DNA from: Pollenia angustigena
Taxonomy: Eukaryota; Arthropoda; Insecta; Diptera; Polleniidae
Assembly: GCA_930367215.1 (NCBI GenBank)
Contig: OV884059.1
Coordinates: forward strand, 74,743,393-74,807,392
Direction: 5' to 3'
DNA length: 64,000 bases
The notes under the pieces are model-generated. The model searched no databases. It was given only the letters and a program-made list of their open reading frames with translations, and had not been told where the DNA came from. Made by a program: the position numbers and the translations under genes. Below are positions 11,700-22,077 of this stretch, one piece after another. Position 1 is the first letter of the stretch, and every line of letters starts with the position of its first letter.

Positions 11700-12376
11700 T
11701 CGTTCTAAAAAACATAGATGTTTCCACGATAAGCATCGAGACAAAAAAACATCGGTAAAAAACACGATACATCGATGTTTCAACATAGATGTTATAATCT
11801 TCTTTGCAGTTATGCTTACGGATTGCTTCATTTCTTCTTTGCTACTGCAAATCTAAAGGCACAACTATAATATGCATAATCTAACTTAAGCTTCTGCTTA
11901 AAATTAACAAAAAAAACCTTTAAAATGCATTTAAAAACACAAAAACAAAATAAAAAAAACATTTGATTCCGTACAGAATGTGCAATCAATTTCAGACTTT
12001 GCTTAAGCAAATGACAGGTTCATAAAATGTAACAAAAAGTTTTCTTAAGTACAATATGATTTGACACATACGATTTACATGTATGTATATTACAGTGGCT
12101 TAATAAAGCCAACTTAAGAATATTATAGTTGGGCCTTCACACTTCAGATTATAAAAGGGGTTACCACTTACATATAGTTATGCAATGCATGTATGTACAC
12201 AAGTACGTACCTACTTTGTACTGCTATGCTTTGAAATACACTTTATAAACTTTAAAAATAAGGGTTTAGTTAAAAAAATTTAAATTAAAAAATATTAAAT
12301 GGACGATGTCGATGTTTTTTAGTTTTGACGCCGATGTATCGCCGATATATCGCCCATCAAAACATCGAAGTTAATG
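11700..12376. mobile_element. Inserted element with ACATCGATGTTTT-rich arms
   Basis: Both arms contain repeated 'aacatcgatgttt' words in opposite orientation ('cgatacatcgatgtttc' near 11765; 'cgatgtcgatgttttttag' near 12304). The block is absent from the related copy at 37-38 kb. Ends and target duplication are not resolved. It carries the miniature element at 11857-12136 inside it. Confidence 0.5.
11857..12136. mobile_element. AGGCCCAACTATAAT MITE family, copy 1
   Basis: Left end aggcacaactataatatgca; right end tattatagttgggcct. Its interior words 'cttaagcaaatgaca' and 'atttgattccgtac' are shared with the copies at 41137, 43014, 45023 and 52348. It codes for nothing. Confidence 0.75.
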
Positions 12377-12427
12377 AAGTTTGCAGAACTTGTCCTAGAA
12401 CATTCGAACTGTCGGTGGAGGGTATCA

Positions 12428-12999
12428 AAGATTCGGCACAGCTGAATATAGCGCTCTAACTTGTTTTAAAATAAAATTTCACTTTTTTTGTAGAAAGGAA
12501 AACACCATAAGACTTGTATTTTAAGGTGTTAAATATGTACATCAGCACAAACTCATAATACCTACTCTACTATAGTGGTGTGGGTATATTTACCAGTTTC
12601 ATAACTTTCGTTATAATCTTTAAGTTAGATCGAAAAGTTTAATAAAAACTAGAACACTTTCTGATATTTAAAAAAAAAATTTTTTTCTAATGACTGAGTT
12701 TTAAACAGTTTTTCAAACCAATTCAAAGGCTTTTTTCTTTCATGATTTTAGGAGTTTATGTTATTTATTTTATTTCATTATACATTTTGTATGAAGTTTT
12801 ACATTTTAAGTGTTGCCAATAAAGTCGTTAATTAAAAAAAAAACGGAAATTGAAAATTATTATATTTTTTCATTAAATACAACTGTGTGACAAAATAAAA
12901 AATATGTAAAGAAAAGTTTTTTATTTACATTAAATAATATAGGCCTAATTAGCTGACTTGGTAAAATTCAAACATAAAATATTGTTTACATAACATTTA
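12428..12999. other. AT-rich sequence with one hairpin
   Basis: Positions 12556-12587 form an imperfect palindrome ('ataccta' with 'tgggtat' around 'actatagt'), resembling the ends of the TATACCCTCCACCAC repeat. Nothing else is recognised. Confidence 0.4.
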
Positions 13000-13623
13000 A
13001 TGTGTATCACATCGGATGTTGAGCTAGAAGAAGTCAAGTCGTTTTGCTATCTTGGTAGCATTTTAACACATACTGGCGGCTGCAGCAATGATGTGGCCTA
13101 TCGAATGTCAAAGGCCAAGCCATCATTTGGCATGTTGCGCCCTGTATGGAAATCTGCCTCTATTTCGGAACACACTAAGATTAGCATATTTAATTCTTGC
13201 GTCAAATCGGTGCTTCTTTACGCCTGTGAATCATGGAACACGACATCACGAGAAATAAACGCCATTCAGGTGTTTGTTAATCGCTGCCTGCGTAGGATCC
13301 TCAAGATATTCTGGCCAAACACCATATCCAACACTAACCTTTGGCAACGGACAAACCAATGGCCAATTAACATCGAGATCCTTAATCGAAAATGGCGCTG
13401 GATAGGTCACTCGCTCCGTAGACCACATGGCGACCCTACTAAATCTGCGATTGACTGGAACCCGCATGGTAATACAAGAAGAGTTGGCCGTCCGACGCAC
13501 ACCTGGAGACGTCAACTTGAATCGGAAGTAAACCAAAGTGGGCTAAGCTGGAGGGAAATTAAACATCTAGCATCAAACCGGATCGAATGGAAAGAGTCCG
13601 TTGCGGCCCTTTGTTCCTACTAG
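13000..13623 (+). pseudogene. C-terminal part of an RTE-like retrotransposon ORF
   Basis: A 207-codon open frame matches the C-terminal, post-catalytic region of RTE-type non-LTR retrotransposon polyproteins. I recognise the conserved blocks FCYLGSIL (near residue 15), SVLLYACESWNTT, NRCLRRIL, NRKWRWIGHSLRRP and GRPTHTWRRQLE, ending SVAALCSY before the stop. Reverse transcriptase and endonuclease domains are absent, so this is a 5'-truncated copy as left by incomplete reverse transcription. The frame itself is unbroken, which suggests a fairly young insertion. An (AT)n tail follows within 20 bases, which agrees with RTE elements commonly ending in short tandem repeats rather than poly(A). The ATG at 13000 is internal to the element and not a real start. 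Confidence 0.8.
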
Positions 13624-13637
13624 GAACCACAGGACAT

Positions 13638-13662
13638 AATATATATATATATATATATATAT
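13638..13662. repeat. (AT)n tail of the RTE-like element
   Basis: About a dozen AT units follow the retrotransposon frame. The same kind of AT sequence resumes at 14841 ('taatatatatac') beyond the inserted hairpin element, so the tail was split by that insertion. Confidence 0.8.
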
Positions 13663-13664
13663 TA

Positions 13665-14840
13665 GCGTGGCCGTTAGTTGTATGGAGAACTTTTTTTTTT
13701 TGATTTCTTATATTCTCCCCCCCCAAATCGGTTCAGTTTTATGTAAACAAAAATACAAAAAAATTTCGTAGCGATAAGTTGTGTTTTAGGGGGGGCGTCG
13801 GCCCCTCAAAGTTTGCCATCAAGCCATTTATTCAAATGTAATTTGTTTGCATATGACTATCTCTAAAAAACAACATTTTACAAGAACATGGTATATGGCA
13901 ATATTTTAGCTCTTCTAGTCAACAACATTAGCCTCGAAGAAAGTTTTTTGCTAAAATTAATATTTAAGAAAATAATTAAGAAAATAACAACAAAATTCCA
14001 AACATTTTATATACGTTTTATATATATAAAAGAGGGATTTAATGTCAAGTGAACTAATTTTGAAATCGAAATCTTTCGATTTGGATGAAATTTGCACCAC
14101 CGTTAGTCCCATTGAATAGTAGTTCAGACACAAATTTTCAACAAGATCGGTCAAAAAGTTTCTGAGTTTGGGAGGGTCAAAGTTTGAAATTTTGGCCATA
14201 CAGGTGTTCTTTCACATCCATGTAACTTATTACCAATTGGAGTTAGCAAAATTTGTCTCAAGCAGCTTAGATAGCTATTTAATCAATCTTTTTAAAAAAA
14301 ATTTTTTGGTTTTTTTAAAAAATTTTTTAACATATTTTTTTTATATTTAAAACTTTTTTTTTTTTTTTTTTGCCAAGTTGTAAATTTAAAAAAAAAATTT
14401 TTAAAAATTCAAAAAAAAACAACAAATTTCATCCAAATCGAAAGACATCGATTTCAAAATTAGTTCACTTGACATTAAATCCCTCTTTTATATATATAAA
14501 ACGTATATAAAATGTTTGGAATTTTGTTGTTATTTTCTTAATTATTTTCTTAAATATTAATTTTAGCAAAAAACTTTCTTCGAGGCTAATGTTGTTGACT
14601 AGAAGAGCTAAAATATTGCCATATACCATGTTCTTGTAAAATGTTGTTTTTAAGAGATAGTCATATGCAAACAAATTACATTTGAATAAATGGCTTGATG
14701 GCAAACTTTGAGGGGCCGACGCCCCCCCTAAAACACAACTTATCGCTACGAAATTTTTTTGTATTTTTTTTTACATAAAACTGAACCGATTTGGGGGGGG
14801 AGAATATAAGAAATCAAAAAAAAGAAAATAACGGCCACCC
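13665..14840. mobile_element. 1.18-kb foldback element with ~420-bp near-identical arms
   Basis: Left arm 13665-14094 and right arm 14423-14840 are inverted copies that match almost base for base over more than 400 bp. Shared words include 'cgtcggcccctcaaagtttg', 'catggtatatggcaatattt' and 'agagggatttaatgtcaagt'. A loop of about 330 bp with no gene separates them. The ends read GCGTGGCCGTTA and GGGTGGCCGTTA, and TA flanks both sides (13663-13664, 14841-14842), which fits a TA-targeting element. Transcription through it would give a very long double-stranded hairpin. Small open frames in the arms are not genes. Confidence 0.85.
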
Positions 14841-14842
14841 TA

Positions 14843-15630
14843 ATATATATACATCGGTGACTTAAGTTTCACTTAAGTTTTTTAGTGAAGAAGAGAATTT
14901 TGTATTTAAAACGATTTTAAAAATAAATTTGTTTTAATATCAATCCTGAATATTGGCCATAAGTATTTTGACAAAATTGCTTTCCTGATCTAATTGTTAT
15001 TTGAAAATGTTTAAAAAACAATAACAAATAATCCTCGATATACATAAGTATGTACTTAAGACTTGCTTTATCGTGAAAAACTGCTGTTAATTGTTAAGTT
15101 AGGCCTACAGAATACGATAATAAACTTAAATGTTTTGTAACACGTCATGTTTTAAAGTTATGCAAATTTTTAAATTGTGTTAAAATAAACGAATTTACAT
15201 GGCTGTTTAAATTATAATTAAAATTGCAAATGATATTAGGATAAAAAATCTCTGCAATCAAAGTGAATTTTTTCAACAAAATTAAAATAAAAAATAGATT
15301 GAATATTAAAAGTTAAATAAAACATGAAAAAAAGTTTCGAAAAAAATTATTAAAATGCGAATTTAATTTCTAGTTTAAAATACGATTTAGATTTGATTTT
15401 TTTTTTATCTCTAGAAAAAGAAATGTCTCATGGTAACAACAAGTTCCAACCACTTAGCAAAAGTTTAGCAAGTTGCAAATCCATGAAACACTAAATTATG
15501 TAAATTTGCTTGGTTCGTCGTAAAAGCATCGCCTTAAATTCGAAACTATAAAATTATTTAACGCAGGTTACAGATATATTTAATATAAAAACTTACCTAT
15601 AAATACACTGAAAGAAATAATATTTTATTT
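14843..15630. other. AT-rich sequence; one short dispersed match
   Basis: 14875-14970 ('gaattttgtatttaaaacga', 'attggccataagtatt') resembles 56845-56940 in the same orientation. I see nothing else. Confidence 0.45.
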
Positions 15631-15747
15631 AATTTAAATTTTTTTTTTTAATAAAATTAAAAAATTTTTTTTTAATAAAATTTAAAAAATTTTTTTTAAT
15701 AAAATTTAACATTTTTTTTTTTTAATAAAATTTAACATTTTTTTTTA
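15631..15747. repeat. Short tandem array, ~24-26 bp units
   Basis: Four units of T(8-12)AATAAAATTTAA, with AATAAAATT at about 15650, 15674, 15698 and 15724. Confidence 0.75.
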
Positions 15748-15815
15748 ATTTTCGGCTTCGCTTAGTTCGAAATTTTCCAATTTTTGTAAGGGTTTTTTCA
15801 GTTTGTTGATAATAA

Positions 15816-16290
15816 ATGTCGGATAGAATTCGTGATTTTAGAACAGAAGAAGAGCTTTGGGAGTTTGTCAATTCAGTTGCGTGGTCGGACAGTGAACATA
15901 ATGGTAATTTTTCTTCTGAAGACAGTGATTAGGACCCAGATTTCGATTTTGATGCTGCTTTCCGAAATTAAAATTTTGAAGATGACGAGCAAATAGGCCA
16001 TTTATATGAGGAAAACGAAGCGATGGAAGTTGCAGGTGTTCAGAACAATGCAGCAGTCGATTAAGGCTTGTACGCAATGCAACAAAACGTTGAAAAACCA
16101 CTGAATACTACACCAGATGAAATCAAACGATTCCTGGGAATCAATTACTACATGTTGGTATTAAAATATGCGAGCGATCGATCATATTGGAGTAACTTAT
16201 AATGAGCTAAATGACACGAAATCGTCATGACAAGATTCGCCAATTCTTGCCTTTCAAAAGCAACCAGACAATGCCCCACCGTCACTCACA
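15816..16290 (+). pseudogene. piggyBac-like transposase remnant, N-terminal part
   Basis: piggyBac transposases cut and reinsert their element at TTAA. Reading from the ATG at 15816 gives MSDRIRDFRTEEELWEF, an acidic stretch (SDSEHNGNFSSEDSD), then the conserved block TTPDEIKRFLGINYYM, and, in another frame, MTRNRHDKIRQFLPF. The last two correspond to the start of the DDE_Tnp_1_7 domain in piggyBac proteins. Several in-frame stops and a frameshift kill the gene. The catalytic aspartates that should follow are missing, because retrotransposon and unassigned sequence lie from about 16300. The matching C-terminal end is at 18085-18330. Confidence 0.75.
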
Positions 16291-16317
16291 ATTGTGTGTG
16301 AGTTGCGCATTGGTATC

Positions 16318-16790
16318 AACTAGAGTTAGTTGGAGAATTTCTGGATCTTGGTATTCTACTTGATCCTAAGCTAGATTTCTTCAAACATATTACAATGACG
16401 CTTAATAAAGCTCGTGGTGTGCTTGCTTATATAAAACGATGGTCTAATGAGTTTACAGATCCTATGTAACGAAACAACTATACACATCTTCTCCGACTTC
16501 CTTCTTCGTAACATAAATTTTAATATTCCACGACGTTTTACCCGACACCTAATACATCTGCACCTTCCTGTTGTTCAAACAAATTATGCTGATGCTGATC
16601 CTTTGAGGAGAATATGCAAAAATTTCAATGAATTGAATAGCTTAATCGATTTTTCTATTAATATAAATGTAATTAAACGCAATATTATCGTGTTTTTAAA
16701 TACTTAATATGTGTTAACAAAATTTTTTCGTTAATAATACCATATCCATAGATTTAATCAAATAAATAAATAAAAAAAAATAAATTGCTT
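16318..16790 (+). pseudogene. Non-LTR retrotransposon 3' fragment
   Basis: One frame reads FLDLGILLDPKLDFFKHI and NKARGVLAYIKRWSNEF, and after a break NINFNIPRRFTRHLIHLHLP and TNYADADPLRRICKNFNEL. These are the post-reverse-transcriptase and extreme C-terminal blocks of jockey/R1-group ORF2 proteins, joined with an internal deletion. An A-rich tail with aaat units (about 16763-16787) marks the 3' end and the plus orientation. It appears to have inserted into, or beside, the dead piggyBac copy. Confidence 0.65.
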
Positions 16791-18084
16791 GACAATATCT
16801 GGCACTGAAATGAGTGTGGGAAAGGTTGACGAAGTAATCTCGAAGTTGATATTGTTGCGAAACATCATCATATGTCCATGTTTTACATGCATATCTGCAC
16901 TATGACTTAATTGCATGGTGGGTTTTAGCCACATAGTTTTTTACATTTTACTCTAAATGTCGATAGTACAGAGATTTGACATAGTCTCGCATATCTTGCA
17001 ATATGTTAACAGTTGGCGGAACTGAAAACATTCAAACTCCTTGCTAGGAAGTTCGAGCTATCTAATCTCTTGCTGCGTGTTTTCTGTCAACAGCTCCTGT
17101 TAAATAGTAACAGGACACAGATGTCTCCTCCTCGCAACCGAGCCACTCCACTTGCTCCAGTTGCAATTTGGAAAACATCTACCCGCGTTAGTTTGGGTAC
17201 CACCATCAGCCACCTCGTGTAATCAGATTTACCGACGTCATTGTAAGAAAAGCATTCTGAACCAGAAAGCCTAGTCTTTGTTCGGTAACACTAATTATTT
17301 GTGAGGAAGCTCGCTACAAACCAAGATCTTAACAGGTTTATACCCATGCAGAGTACAACCAATTGTATGAATTTTCACACCCTCTACCTGAACACAAAAG
17401 TGAACGAGCTCTTTCAAGAGACCTGCTACTGGTCCATACATATGATGCACTCCACATGTGCAGTGCACTTCCAAAGCTAGAAGACAAGCAGACCCTCGAT
17501 CGCTGGCCTGAGAAGGCTTACTTATCAACTCACTATGGTCGTGCACTGCAAATCATCTCACACTTCTTGTCGTACCTGCGAAGAGTCACAACCGAGACAT
17601 AGGAAATTTTCACACTCCACCTGAAGCTGATGACATTCAAGGGAGGCTACTGATTCATATATAACGGAAGCTCACTACGCCACCAAACATCCGTCCCAGC
17701 AATACCGAGTCAGTCCAAACATCCATCAACACCCATCAACATCCTTCACATCCTCTTCCTCCACAAATAGTGTTACTTGGCAAAAATTTCGGCTTTCTGT
17801 CACAGATCCCTTGACATTACAAGAGTCTCCATTGCAAATGGTAGGTAAAAATGATTCCTCACCAATGATCAGCACAGGTGGTGCTAAACACCTGCGGGCC
17901 TTCATTGAATAAATTCAAGGACGCTAGACTTTTGGAAATTCACTCCGCCATTCCTAGCCAGCCTCGGCTAGAGCCTTGTATTGTTAGCCATCTCGAGAGA
18001 TGTTTCCAGAAGATACCACTTGGAGGTAATACATCGGCTTTTGTTGCATATTGAAGGTATACCACTAGGGCCGTCCTTCTGAAC
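16791..18084. other. Unassigned, less AT-rich block
   Basis: This stretch has more balanced base composition than most of the window. It includes open frames of 69-83 codons (17013-17222, 17363-17602), none with a motif I recognise. It separates the two ends of the piggyBac copy. The words 'tgcgaaacatcatca' occur at both 16857 and 18101, close to its borders. It could be part of another retroelement or captured host sequence; I cannot decide. Confidence 0.4.
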
Positions 18085-18330
18085 ATGCAACTCCTATCTT
18101 CTGCGAAACATCATCACCCAATGTCTGCTCCGATGCCGCCGCATGACATTCGCCTTAATAACATTAGGCATTTAGCAGAATATGTCAAGGTAGGGAAACC
18201 GCGATGCAAAAATCCGAAATGTACATCCCGAACAAAAGATAGATGGAACACATTTGTATTTTTCGACTAAAAGCACTGGTTTGCTGTGTTTCAACAAAAC
18301 TAATGCAATTGCTGATATTTTAATGTTAAT
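18085..18330 (+). pseudogene. piggyBac-like transposase remnant, C-terminal part
   Basis: The frame reads PPHDIRLNNIRHLAEYVKVG, then KPRCKNPKCTSRT, and, beyond a stop at 18268-18270, KHWFAVFQQN. This resembles the C-terminal cysteine-rich finger of piggyBac transposases, where CxxxxC pairs follow a conserved 'H.p' stretch. It is in the same orientation as the N-terminal piece at 15816, so both probably come from one copy. Confidence 0.6.
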
Positions 18331-18569
18331 AATTCCTTATTTTTCTGTTATTTTTGCATTACCCAAATAAAATATGTTGTTTTTTGTTGAAACAAATGTC
18401 TGCATGGTCCATCCTTGCATTACATCGGACCAGTCCATGGAGTAGTCCATTTTATCAAAATGGATCAGGTGGTCCAATTTTATTTGCAGGGATATTATAA
18501 ACCTTTAAAATTTTTTATCTCCGGGTGCCTAGTGGCTCCGCAAAGAAACAACCAGGTTTTTCTTTCCTA
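18331..18569. other. Intervening sequence, nothing recognised
   Basis: It contains several GGTCC/TGGTCC words near 18410-18475 but no defined element. Confidence 0.4.
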
Positions 18570-19056
18570 CACCCAGAGAAAAAACATGTTTAAATATGGT
18601 CACCTCCAACAATTCTATGTTTAAAGAGAATTTAAACCATAATATGTTAAATTTAACCATATTATTGTCAACGACAACCATATTATGGTTAAAATAGTCC
18701 TCCATCAAGAAGCCACAACTATATTATGGTTGCCTCCGAACATATTATGGTTAATAATAACTAAAATATGTTTAAAACTTATAATAGCATGGTTGGTTTT
18801 CAACCACAACATGTTGCTCTTGAAAAAGAGAAAAATACTATTTTTAATTTAAAATCATATAATTGTCATATCTAAACATAACATGTTTAGAGGCAACCAT
18901 AATATAGTTGTGGCTTCTGGATAGGCGACTAATTTAACCATAATATGGTTGTCGGTGACACAAATATGGTTGAATTAAACATTATATGGTGAACATTTTC
19001 CTTAAACATAGTATTGTTGGAGGTGACCATATTTAAACATATTTTTTCTCTGCGTG
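18570..19056. mobile_element. Inverted-repeat element with ACCATAATATG subrepeats
   Basis: The ends (CACCCAGAGAAAAAACATG and, reversed, CACGCAGAGAAAAAATATG) are followed by about 40 further matching inverted bases including 'ggtcacctccaacaat'. Both arms are built from variants of 'aaccataatatggtt', at least ten in all. No target duplication was found. The ends resemble CACACAGAAAAAA of 29135-29911. Confidence 0.8.
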
Positions 19057-20321
19057 TAGCTCAGGTAAATAAAACCTATGCACAAAGTCGTGGAACAAAA
19101 CTTGTTTAGAAACGCAAGTTTTAAAACATTATTTTTTTCTGCTCAAAAAAATAAATCAGGATATTTAAGGTTAAGTTTATCTATCAAGCATTTAAAGATA
19201 TACACCCTTCTTTTGCTTTTATAATTTTTCTTTAAGTGTAACTCATCTTCTGAATAGTTGCTAAAGTGTTTGTTAATAAAATATTGTGTTTTTTTTTTAT
19301 TAAAAACCACTTAAAATGTCAACTTAATTTTACTAAAAACGAAATGAAATTTATCACCTCAAACCAGACATAATTCTTAAAAGTTGTAACAGGTTGAATC
19401 GATACAGGTAGAATGTAATCCCAATTAAGAATTTAGATTAAAATTTGAAATAATTAGTCCCTTTTTTGGTGAGATCAGAAAGTTTCGAAGAACATTGGCT
19501 TTTATTAGATTATTTAAAATTCTGATTTAAGATAAGACAATCGACTGATTTAAGATAAGTGCTTTTCAGTGAATATTTAAAAAAAAAAAATATTTGTTTT
19601 GGAATATGTAAATATTTGTGAAATTAAGCAATGTTTTATTTTCAGCAAAAATCACAGCAAAGCCTAAGATAAGTCATGGCAGACAGACATAAACCCCAAT
19701 TATCAAATTTCGTATGTACGAGCCAAAATTAAGTGCATGTATGCGATAAATTGTTTTTTTTTTTATATGGAGACAATTTTTACAAGTCGGGTATTTTTGT
19801 AATGCTGTACCAAATGAGACTAACTTCTGTAAATGTACCTTGTATCTTACCAAGTAACGTATATTGTAATGACCTGCAAAAGTCATTATTTCAACGCATT
19901 TCTATTTTATGTCAATGAAACGGAAAAAACATTTTAATTTTACTAGGATCATCCGCAGCTCTACGTCATGTTTACGAGGGAGTACCTATTAATACAGAAG
20001 CTACACAAAGTAAACGGAAGAGCTGATCTGCAAAGTTCAAGTTTACGTTAGATTAGTGAAGTCTTTATTAGTCTTGAATTTAACTTTCTACTCCCCGTTC
20101 GTAGTGTTTAATTAATAGTTAACAAAATATTTTTACATACAAGCACAAATTAAAATATGTGTAATAAAATTTACTACCTGAGTTAAGATTTGAACTTGGG
20201 TCTTTCCTTATCCGTTTATTTGTTAAGGGTTCGCTTCACTTCCTTCATCTACGCACCTGTCCCAAAAGCTGAAACTTATAAATTTGGACAAATTTTCTTT
20301 CAACACGTTTACGTATATTAA
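19057..20321. other. AT-rich sequence, nothing recognised
   Basis: Only short unsupported frames. The reverse complement at 20190-20210 (cccaagttcaaatcttaact) looks like a degenerate tRNA box B, but I see no box A. Confidence 0.4.
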
Positions 20322-20472
20322 GTAGCTACTAGAGTTCTTAACCGTTTAAGAATAATTCGATTAATCGATCAAACAAAAACAAACTCTTGTTCGACTAATT
20401 TTAAAATAGATATTTTCGAATAACGAATAAATCGATTAATTAATGTCGATTAATCGAATAATATTTTTTATA

Positions 20473-20740
20473 CCAAATTTTTATAATTAGGCTTAAGTTC
20501 ATCAAATTTAATTTTCATTAAATTATTTTTATGAAGAAAGGAATTTTACAAACATGAAAATTAATTAAAATTGTTATTGATAATCTTTCATTCTTGACGT
20601 GGCTGGGGCTCGAACCCCGGCCGGCAGGTTTCCATGATATGTTTCGATCGCAACCACTCGATCTCCTCAGATGGATTTGCCGTCTTACACTCGCAGCCAT
20701 CGACGACCGCTGTCGTCAATAGTCAAACATCAAACATTTG
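20473..20740 (-). repeat. tRNA-like dispersed repeat, inverted arm
   Basis: This is an inverted near-copy of 22365-22630. On the minus strand it contains GGGTTCGAGCCC, a good tRNA-type internal box B, and a gatcgagtggttgcgatc stretch that can form a D-arm-like stem. Its outer part 'aattaggcttaagttcat' reappears inverted at 20745-20765. It is tRNA-derived rather than a tRNA: no paired acceptor stem. Confidence 0.65.
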
Positions 20741-20786
20741 ATGAACTTAAGCCTAATTATAAAAATTTGGATTAAAAACCATAAAT

Positions 20787-22073
20787 CAAGGGCCGATGTT
20801 GATTTTGAATAAAACACAAACTATTTAGGAAATTATTGTAATTTTATTTTATTATGATATATTGGTATTACTCAATTATGTATGGAACAAAATATCGGCC
20901 AAATGGGCGCCGCGACCACGGCGGCACACCTCCATCCGATGGTCCAAATTTTCGATGACCCTGAGGCATAATGGAGGTTCTATGCCGTTAATGTGCCGAA
21001 TTATCTCATCCTTTAGCTCTTGAATTGTTGCTGGCTTATCGACGTACACCTTTTCTTTCAAATAATCCCAAAGAAAAAAGTCCAACGGTGTCAAATCACA
21101 TGATCTTGGCGGCCAATTGACATCGCCATTACGTGAGATAACTCGGCCATTGAATTTGTTGCGCAAAAGAGCCATTGTTTCGTTAGCTGTGTGGCAAGTG
21201 GCACCGTCCTGCTGAAACCACATATCGTCCACATCCATATCTTCCAATTCGGGCCATAAAAAGTTCGTTATCATCTCACGATAGCGAACACCATTCACAG
21301 TAACTGCCTGACCGGCCTCATTTTGGAAAAAATACGGCCCGATGATGCCGCCAGCCCATAAACCGCACCAAACAGTCACTCTTTGTGGGTGCATTGGTTT
21401 TTCAACAATCACTCTTGGATTCTCATTCGCCCAAATGCGGCAATTCTGTTTATTGACGAATCCACTGAGGTGAAAATGTGCCTCATCACTGAAGATGATT
21501 TTCTTCGAAAATTTATCATCCACTGTTGCCATTTCTTGCCACCATTCTGCCCATTAACGACGTTTGGAATGGTCAAGAGGCTTTAGTTCTTGAGCCAATT
21601 GCACCTTGTAAGCGTGTAAATGCAAGTCTTTATGCATAATGTTCATCAACGACGAGCGTGAGAGGTGCAATTGTTGGGCACGACGACGAGTTGAGGTGGA
21701 CGGCTCTTCAGCCACACTATCGCGAACAGCAGCAATATTTTCTGCAGTACGAGCTGTACGAGCATGCACTGGTGTTCTCACATCTTCTACAGACCCGGTT
21801 TGCTCGAATTTTCCCACGATTTTTGCGATTGTACGCACATTAGGACGATCAAATTGACCAAAAAAATCACGAAGTGCACGATATGCATTTTGATTTGAAA
21901 GCCCATTTTCATAATAAGTCTGGATAACTTTAACACGTTGTTGGATTGTGTATCTCTCCATGGTTCAAATTGAGTAAGTCTGAAATAGAGAAATGTCAAA
22001 TAAAATTCGGAAAAAGCTTGGCGTTTAGGTGTGGTTCACATTCAACATCGGCCCTTACAATTTAACCACCCTT
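20787..22073 (-). mobile_element. rosa-type (DD41D) mariner-superfamily element, copy 1
   Basis: The right terminal repeat is complete (reversed: AAGGGTGGTTAAATTGTAAG then GGCCGATGTTGA) and abuts TA at 22074-22075. The left repeat has lost about its first 16 bases and starts CAAGGGCCGATGTTGA. The left flank 'accataaaT' and right flank 'gttcaacaaaataacc' join as 'accataaaTAgttcaac' in the uninterrupted relative at 22626-22650, proving insertion at TA. It carries the transposase gene described separately. Confidence 0.9.
20876..21961 (-). pseudogene. rosa-type DD41D transposase, one nonsense codon
   Basis: This would be the cut-and-paste transposase of the element, acting in the nucleus on its terminal repeats. 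It is a single 361-codon frame from ATG at 21961 (MERYTIQQRVKVIQTYYENG), interrupted only by TAA at codon 136 (21554-21556). Codons 1-115 hold the paired-like helix-turn-helix region (GQFDRPNVRTIAKIVGKFE; RRAQQLHLSRSSLMNIM). The catalytic triad is intact: D159 in FSDEAHFHL, D252 in QQDGATCHTA and D294 in CDLTPLDFF, with 41 residues between the last two. DD41D is the signature of the rosa clade named from Ceratitis. The length fits a complete protein. Because of the stop, only a 135-residue DNA-binding fragment or a 218-residue catalytic fragment (from M at 21532) could be made. Confidence 0.9.
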
Positions 22074-22077
22074 TAGT

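Larger units (their letters stand above)
10089..12427. repeat. TATACCCTCCACCAC dispersed repeat, long copy
   Basis: It starts TATACCCTCCACCAC and ends with the inverted GTCGGTGGAGGGTATC, so it has short inverted ends. Its parts are colinear with 37030-38150 ('gggattgaaatccag', 'tatagacattgcggtaaa', 'agaaatcac.ct.cagaat'). It differs by a tandem expansion (10393-11225) and an inserted block (about 11700-12376). The open frames it contains are translations of the tandem repeat and carry no gene. Confidence 0.7.

Noticed and set aside
16857..18115. 15-base direct repeat 'tgcgaaacatcatca' near both borders of the unassigned block
   Set aside because: It is too long for a usual target duplication, the flanking sequence gives no element ends, and it may be chance. 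Kept only as a remark.
18562..19064. Target duplication for the 18570-19056 element
   Set aside because: The flanks 'cctacacc' and 'cgtgtagc' are inverted, not direct, copies, so they belong to the terminal repeat or are chance.
21639..21857. Plus-strand frames of 61-72 codons
   Set aside because: They are antisense shadows of the transposase gene on the minus strand.
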